From contig CAZAJF010000005.1 of NCBI GenBank assembly GCA_964485395.1, positions 1 through 64,000 of the forward strand: DNA of 64,000 nt, given 5' to 3'. Shown here one piece after another: positions 60,235 through 64,000 of this stretch (position 1 is the stretch's first letter; the number at the start of each line of letters is the position of its first letter). Below the pieces are notes generated by a model. It was given only the letters and a program-made list of their open reading frames with translations, had not been told where the DNA came from and did not search any database. The position numbers were made by a program, and so were the translations under genes. This DNA comes from JANNSO01 sp964485395. Its GTDB lineage: Bacteria; Spirochaetota; Spirochaetia; Treponematales; UBA12059.

Positions 60235-62034
60235 TTAAGGCCTGAGACCCCAGCCAAAAATATAACTTCCCGCAAGACCGCCGTTCTCGATAACTTCCGC
60301 GGCGGCGGTAATGGTCGTCGTTTTCGTGTAGTACAGAGTTTCCGGCAAACCGACCGCATGATCGTTTTCCCGTCGCACAAAATCACTTGAAACGAAGGAA
60401 TAAGCGGTCGCGCCTGGCACTTTCGGCTTCATAAGCGCGATCGAGAGATCCAGTTCGGCAGAGAGCGGAATGGCGAACAGATATATGCCTTTCGCGAAAT
60501 CCGCGGATGTCGTGAAAAGGGCGGTTTCTCCGGCTGCGAGAGAAGCCGTCGCCGCCGCTCCGGGTTCGAGGTTTCGCGCCGATCCAAGCGGCACCGTGGC
60601 TGTGTAGGCGCCGCTGGTCGATCCAAGGGAAACCTTGAGCATAGCCACGCGGAGTTGGGCTCCTTCGGCCGGCAAGCCCGAAACGAGGAGCGTGCAATCG
60701 CCGCCGGGGGAATCGAGGTAAACCGTCTCGAAACTCCCATGGGAGGCATCGATCCCTTCGACGACCGGCGCGAGCGATTTTTTCCAAGAATAGAAACCCA
60801 GGACGGGATCCCCGCCCGAGAGCGTTTCTATGTAGCAGACGTAATCCGAGCTCGTGCTCGAAACGTCCAGCTTGATCTTCCCGGAAGCACCGGCCAGTTC
60901 GACGAGCGCGAGTTTCTCGTCGGCGGCTTCGGCTTCGAAAAGGAGCGGGGCGATATCGATCCCCGATTCCCGGGTCGTAAGAAGGATGGTGTAGGTATCG
61001 GTACTGGCTTCGTAGGAAGTCACGGATCCCTCGCTGTAGCGCCAGGAGTAGGGTCCGACCCCGCTTTTATATTTCTCGGTCGTACGCGTATAGCCGCTGT
61101 AGGGATCCGGATCATAGACGGTACCGTATCCCGGGACGTAGATCGTGGAGTTGTCGCTCCATTGGGAACCCTCGGAAACGACGAAGGCATCATCCGATAC
61201 CGAGGCGGAAAGAAGCCCGTCTTCGGCCGCGGAGGCGAAAAAACACTGCCCAACCCAGAAGCCGAGCATCGAGTCGAAAAGTATTGTCTTGGCGATGCCG
61301 TCGATCGAGCCGTAGAGTCGATGATCGGCGTAGCCGAGCCAGTTCCAGCGAACTTTTGACGCGGGAGATCCGGTCGTAGCCACGCGGTAAAACTCGATTC
61401 CATCGATTGTTTTTAGTTCGGTAAGAGCAAAGCTGAAATCGCTCTCGGTGGTAAAGGAAGTATCCCCGGAATAAGAATAGGCTACGCTGTGCGCGTACTT
61501 ATAGTGGAAATTCCAGCGCAAGCCCGGCGCCAGGGCAGGATCAAAATCCGGATAGAGCGGTGTTATCCTATAGGTTGCGCTCGTGACGGTGGAAGATTGG
61601 CCTGCCTTGACGGCGATCGCCTTCCAGGTGGAATCCATGCTGAGCCGGGGTTTTTTTTCGGAATCGTAGAGAGGCGATTGCGCTCCGGGTTCACTGCCGT
61701 CAACCGTATAACGTATTTCGGCGCCGACTGTGCCCGTGACCATCGTAATCTCGGTGAGGGCTACCAAAATCCCCGAATCGGGGGAGAAACTCGGCGCGGC
61801 AATCGCCTCCCCGCTTCCCGGTTCGTCCGTCCCAGGGCCGCCGGTAGGCGTATCCTTGGTGGGATTCGGGCATCCCAGGCACAGGGCGGCTATGAGAGCC
61901 AGGATGATCGGGGGACAGATCGATGAAAAAGCAGACATCCGGCGGTTCTCACAAGCCCTGAAAGCAACAGCACCACAAGTTCCAAGATTCCAGAGTCCAG
62001 ATCCTGGATATAGCCATTTCGGGATCATTTCCAT
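60235..62034 (-). CDS. Lipoprotein with N-terminal chitobiase-C-like (FN3-associated) domain
   Basis: A 599-residue protein. Residues about 88-155 match the chitobiase C-terminal/FN3-associated domain (EIRYTVDGSEPG, then WKAIAVKAG). The rest is a beta-rich region with aromatic repeats of unknown type. The lipobox is LCLGC (Cys55). The start at 62034 has a very strong AAGGAGG site 8 bp upstream, but it gives an unusually long N-region; ATG 61938 would give a normal lipoprotein signal but has no ribosome site. It converges on the TIM-barrel gene with a 32-bp gap. It probably binds or handles carbohydrate at the surface (inference). Confidence 0.65.
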   Translation of the reverse strand: MEMIPKWLYPGSGLWNLGTCGAVAFRACENRRMSAFSSICPPIILALIAALCLGCPNPTKDTPTGGPGTDEPGSGEAIAAPSFSPDSGILVALTEITMVTGTVGAEIRYTVDGSEPGAQSPLYDSEKKPRLSMDSTWKAIAVKAGQSSTVTSATYRITPLYPDFDPALAPGLRWNFHYKYAHSVAYSYSGDTSFTTESDFSFALTELKTIDGIEFYRVATTGSPASKVRWNWLGYADHRLYGSIDGIAKTILFDSMLGFWVGQCFFASAAEDGLLSASVSDDAFVVSEGSQWSDNSTIYVPGYGTVYDPDPYSGYTRTTEKYKSGVGPYSWRYSEGSVTSYEASTDTYTILLTTRESGIDIAPLLFEAEAADEKLALVELAGASGKIKLDVSSTSSDYVCYIETLSGGDPVLGFYSWKKSLAPVVEGIDASHGSFETVYLDSPGGDCTLLVSGLPAEGAQLRVAMLKVSLGSTSGAYTATVPLGSARNLEPGAAATASLAAGETALFTTSADFAKGIYLFAIPLSAELDLSIALMKPKVPGATAYSFVSSDFVRRENDHAVGLPETLYYTKTTTITAAAEVIENGGLAGSYIFGWGLRP

Positions 62035-62143
62035 AATGAAACCCTCCTTAACAGCCCGTACTTCCTGTTTCCTTGCCTGTCGATTGATACGTTAAGTTTC
62101 GTTCGCTTACGGGCAAGTGTCAAGCCCGGCGCAATGTCGCTTT

Positions 62144-64000
62144 TTACTCCGAAGGGGAGTGTCGCCAGCTTTTATTTTTATTTATCTCGACACGGCAAAA
62201 AGACGAGCCTGAACGAGCCGTGACGAGAATCAGAAACCCTCCGGGAACGTCTTCCCCGGTGTATGAACAATTCTTCACCGCGATCGAAAAACCGTTCGGG
62301 TACTGTATCGAAGGTACATAGATTTCACTGCTGCCGCCGCCATCCGGAGTGAATTCCAGTTCGAATCGCCCTGAACGCGCCGAAAAGCGCATCAGGGTTG
62401 GCGTACCGGCTACGACCCTGGCAAACGGGCGCACGAAGCCGCGCAGGGCCCGCCCACCGGCGTCGGCACTGTCACCCGACTCGCTGCGTCCACCGATAAA
62501 ATCATCGCGGTTGAAGACGGACAGATCCTCGCCGTTCCAGCCGTCACCGCGGGCATGCGTATTGCCTGCCGTATAATTCCAAATAGTGGCGGAGAGCAGG
62601 CTTGCGTCCAGAGCGTCATAGTAGGCGCTCAATGCCTTTACTTGGAGCGCGTAGTTTCCGCTGCGATAGGCTTTTGCCCCGTTCATGTCGTAAGGCAGTC
62701 CAAACTCTCCGATGAGGGTTGAAGCGCCGTCCATGGCGGAAAGCCCGCGCTCGCGGATTCGAGCCAGATGCTCGGCAAAGTAGCGGCGAACGGCGCGGCC
62801 GCCAAAATAGAAGCGGCCGGTCTCGGGGTCGTATGCCAGGAAGCCCGTCCATAGCTTGATGGTCAGCGTGATGCCGTCGTACCAATGACCTGCGTTGACC
62901 ACTCCGCGCACGCCTGTTTTTTCGGTATCCGCGTTTGTCCAGCGCGGGTGGTCCTGGTTGGGAACGCTTTCCATAAAAAGGAAGAAGCGCTTGGAACCGG
63001 CCGCTTTCGATACGGCCTCGCCTACGCTCCGCGTAAAAGGCTGGAGGTAGTCGCCGACAAAATCGGGTGTCTTGCCGCGAACCGTCGCGAAGTGGTCCGG
63101 CTTCAGCAAGACGGGTTTTCCGCCAACTTCGTCCCAGACGCCTTCATTGCGCCAGACGCAGCGCGCACCGTCCGCCCATGCCGACAATCCCGGTTCACCC
63201 AGGCGGCTTTGCCCGATTACGCGCTGGCCTCCCCAGCGTATCCCGTATACATCCACGCTTACGGGGTAGCCGGAACCCGCCATCATAGCCTCGAAAGGGC
63301 TCGGCATCGGTCCGTTTCTGGACATGGCGCGCTGCAGACTGCCGATGTCGCCCAAGCCGATGAAGCCGTCGCCGGGTTCATTCAGGCTATCCACGCCGAT
63401 AATGTTGTCATACCCGGCCAGTCGTCCGGCGAGCCGCGCCACTGCGGCTATATAATGCCCCTGCAGAAAAGTTTTCGCATCCTGGCCATCGATGCGCAAT
63501 GCCGGAGCAAAGTCGTCGCCCGCGAAAAACAAGGTAAACATCGTCGCGCAGGCCAGTCGGTTGTAGTTGGCGGGCCAGAGCATGCGCGGGTACGGATCCC
63601 CCGCTTCCTCGTGTACGAAGGCAGCGCCGCTTGCGTGCAAGGTTCGGATCGAAAAACCGACTTTCTCTAAAGTCCAGGCAGGTGCGCCGTCGCCGCCCGT
63701 CCATCTGCTCCACACATCCTGATGGGGATCGATGAATACCTTGAGTCCGCGGTCGGAGGCTTTTGCCACGATCCTCTCTATGTAATCATAATACGCATCG
63801 TCGTACTGCCCTGGGCCTTTTGGTTCCAGACCTTCCCAGGTTACGAGGAAGCGAACGACGTTGAATCCCCAACGTACCAGCCGGTCGAGATGTTCATCGG
63901 CCTCGTCCTCGGGGAACGGGCGTCCCGTAAAGCTTGCGCCGCGGTAATCGTAGAATTCCTCGAGCGATGGAAGCGCGTTGACCTTGCGATACGGAGTCTT
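62144..64000 (-). CDS. GH5 glycoside hydrolase of the steryl-glucosidase/glucocerebrosidase-like type, 5' end missing
   Basis: The frame is open through the right edge, giving 618 visible residues. VFIDPHQDVWSRWTGGDGAP followed by AWTLE is the signature of the GH5 group of fungal steryl-beta-glucosidases and glucocerebrosidases (EGCrP2/Sgl1). The acid/base Glu is in VDSLNEPGDG and the nucleophile Glu in LIGEFGLPYDMNG. The visible N-terminal part has RWGFNVVRFLVTWEGLEP, normal for GH5. The C-terminus is a beta-sandwich. A signal peptide cannot be judged. It lies at the end of the sugar-utilisation region, reading towards the lipoprotein gene. Confidence 0.85.
   Translation of the reverse strand, partial: KTPYRKVNALPSLEEFYDYRGASFTGRPFPEDEADEHLDRLVRWGFNVVRFLVTWEGLEPKGPGQYDDAYYDYIERIVAKASDRGLKVFIDPHQDVWSRWTGGDGAPAWTLEKVGFSIRTLHASGAAFVHEEAGDPYPRMLWPANYNRLACATMFTLFFAGDDFAPALRIDGQDAKTFLQGHYIAAVARLAGRLAGYDNIIGVDSLNEPGDGFIGLGDIGSLQRAMSRNGPMPSPFEAMMAGSGYPVSVDVYGIRWGGQRVIGQSRLGEPGLSAWADGARCVWRNEGVWDEVGGKPVLLKPDHFATVRGKTPDFVGDYLQPFTRSVGEAVSKAAGSKRFFLFMESVPNQDHPRWTNADTEKTGVRGVVNAGHWYDGITLTIKLWTGFLAYDPETGRFYFGGRAVRRYFAEHLARIRERGLSAMDGASTLIGEFGLPYDMNGAKAYRSGNYALQVKALSAYYDALDASLLSATIWNYTAGNTHARGDGWNGEDLSVFNRDDFIGGRSESGDSADAGGRALRGFVRPFARVVAGTPTLMRFSARSGRFELEFTPDGGGSSEIYVPSIQYPNGFSIAVKNCSYTGEDVPGGFLILVTARSGSSFCRVEINKNKSWRHSPSE

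Noticed and set aside
1..64000. CRISPR arrays, tRNA or rRNA genes, insertion sequences, prophage
   Set aside because: No regularly spaced repeats, cloverleaf-like or rRNA-like stretches, transposases or phage proteins were seen by eye; a tRNA scan could still find something small in the gaps.

Overview
The window looks like a chromosomal piece of a Gram-negative, moderately GC-rich spirochaete-like bacterium, probably from a draft or metagenome assembly because a run of 10 N interrupts the aspartokinase gene. The assignment rests on gene content: a FapA/DUF342 protein next to a MinD/FlhG-type ATPase, many lipoproteins with relaxed lipoboxes, large adenylate cyclase/TPR and GGDEF signalling proteins, and LolA-like, TolC-like and outer-membrane barrel proteins. 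It is an inference from content, not from a marker gene. I saw no rRNA, tRNA, CRISPR array, insertion sequence or prophage.

Layout. 1-2.6 kb: the end of a SIS-domain sugar-phosphate isomerase gene, then a membrane diguanylate cyclase. 2.6-8.7 kb (minus): an operon of TetR-type regulator (frameshifted), ABC ATPase, two FtsX-like permeases, LolA-like periplasmic protein and outer-membrane barrel, with a perfect inverted repeat at the promoter. 9-15.3 kb (minus): M24 peptidase, HEAT-like periplasmic protein, YD-repeat lipoprotein, WecG/TagA glycosyltransferase, RsmE and a CtpA-type protease. 15.4-20 kb (plus): small membrane protein, MinD/FlhG-like ATPase and a 981-residue FapA protein with three tandem N-terminal modules. 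20-24.6 kb: GNAT, ABC-F ATPase, aldo/keto reductase and a secreted orphan protein. 24.7-28.4 kb: an adenylate cyclase-AAA-TPR protein. 28.4-33.5 kb (minus): THUMP-type methyltransferase behind a 27-codon ORF, and a TolC/HlyD/MacB-permease operon without its ATPase. 33.5-39.2 kb: a DUF4384 protein facing a LVIVD protein and a 1091-residue exported WD40-caspase; a relict caspase C-terminus lies at 28.5 kb. 39.4-44.6 kb: S10 peptidase, aspartokinase, TPR-GAF-GGDEF protein.

44.6-64 kb is a sugar-utilisation region: LacI regulator, cytoplasmic GH9 enzyme, beta-lactamase-fold lipoprotein lacking catalytic residues, AAC(6')-like acetyltransferase, aldose epimerase, a complete Opp-type ABC importer (binding lipoprotein, two permeases, two ATPases), a YhfX-like PLP enzyme, a TIM-barrel protein, a lipoprotein, and a GH5 enzyme with the signature of fungal steryl-glucosidase/glucocerebrosidase relatives, cut by the right edge. 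A palindrome with a central CG sits at the importer start, and a degenerate copy lies upstream of GH9. The likely logic is import of a glucoside or oligosaccharide, cytoplasmic cleavage by GH9, mutarotation of the released sugar, and LacI control.

Several promoters can be read directly (TTGACA or TTGTAT -35 boxes with 17-18 bp spacing). Two of them place the start codon at the predicted transcription start, suggesting leaderless mRNAs.
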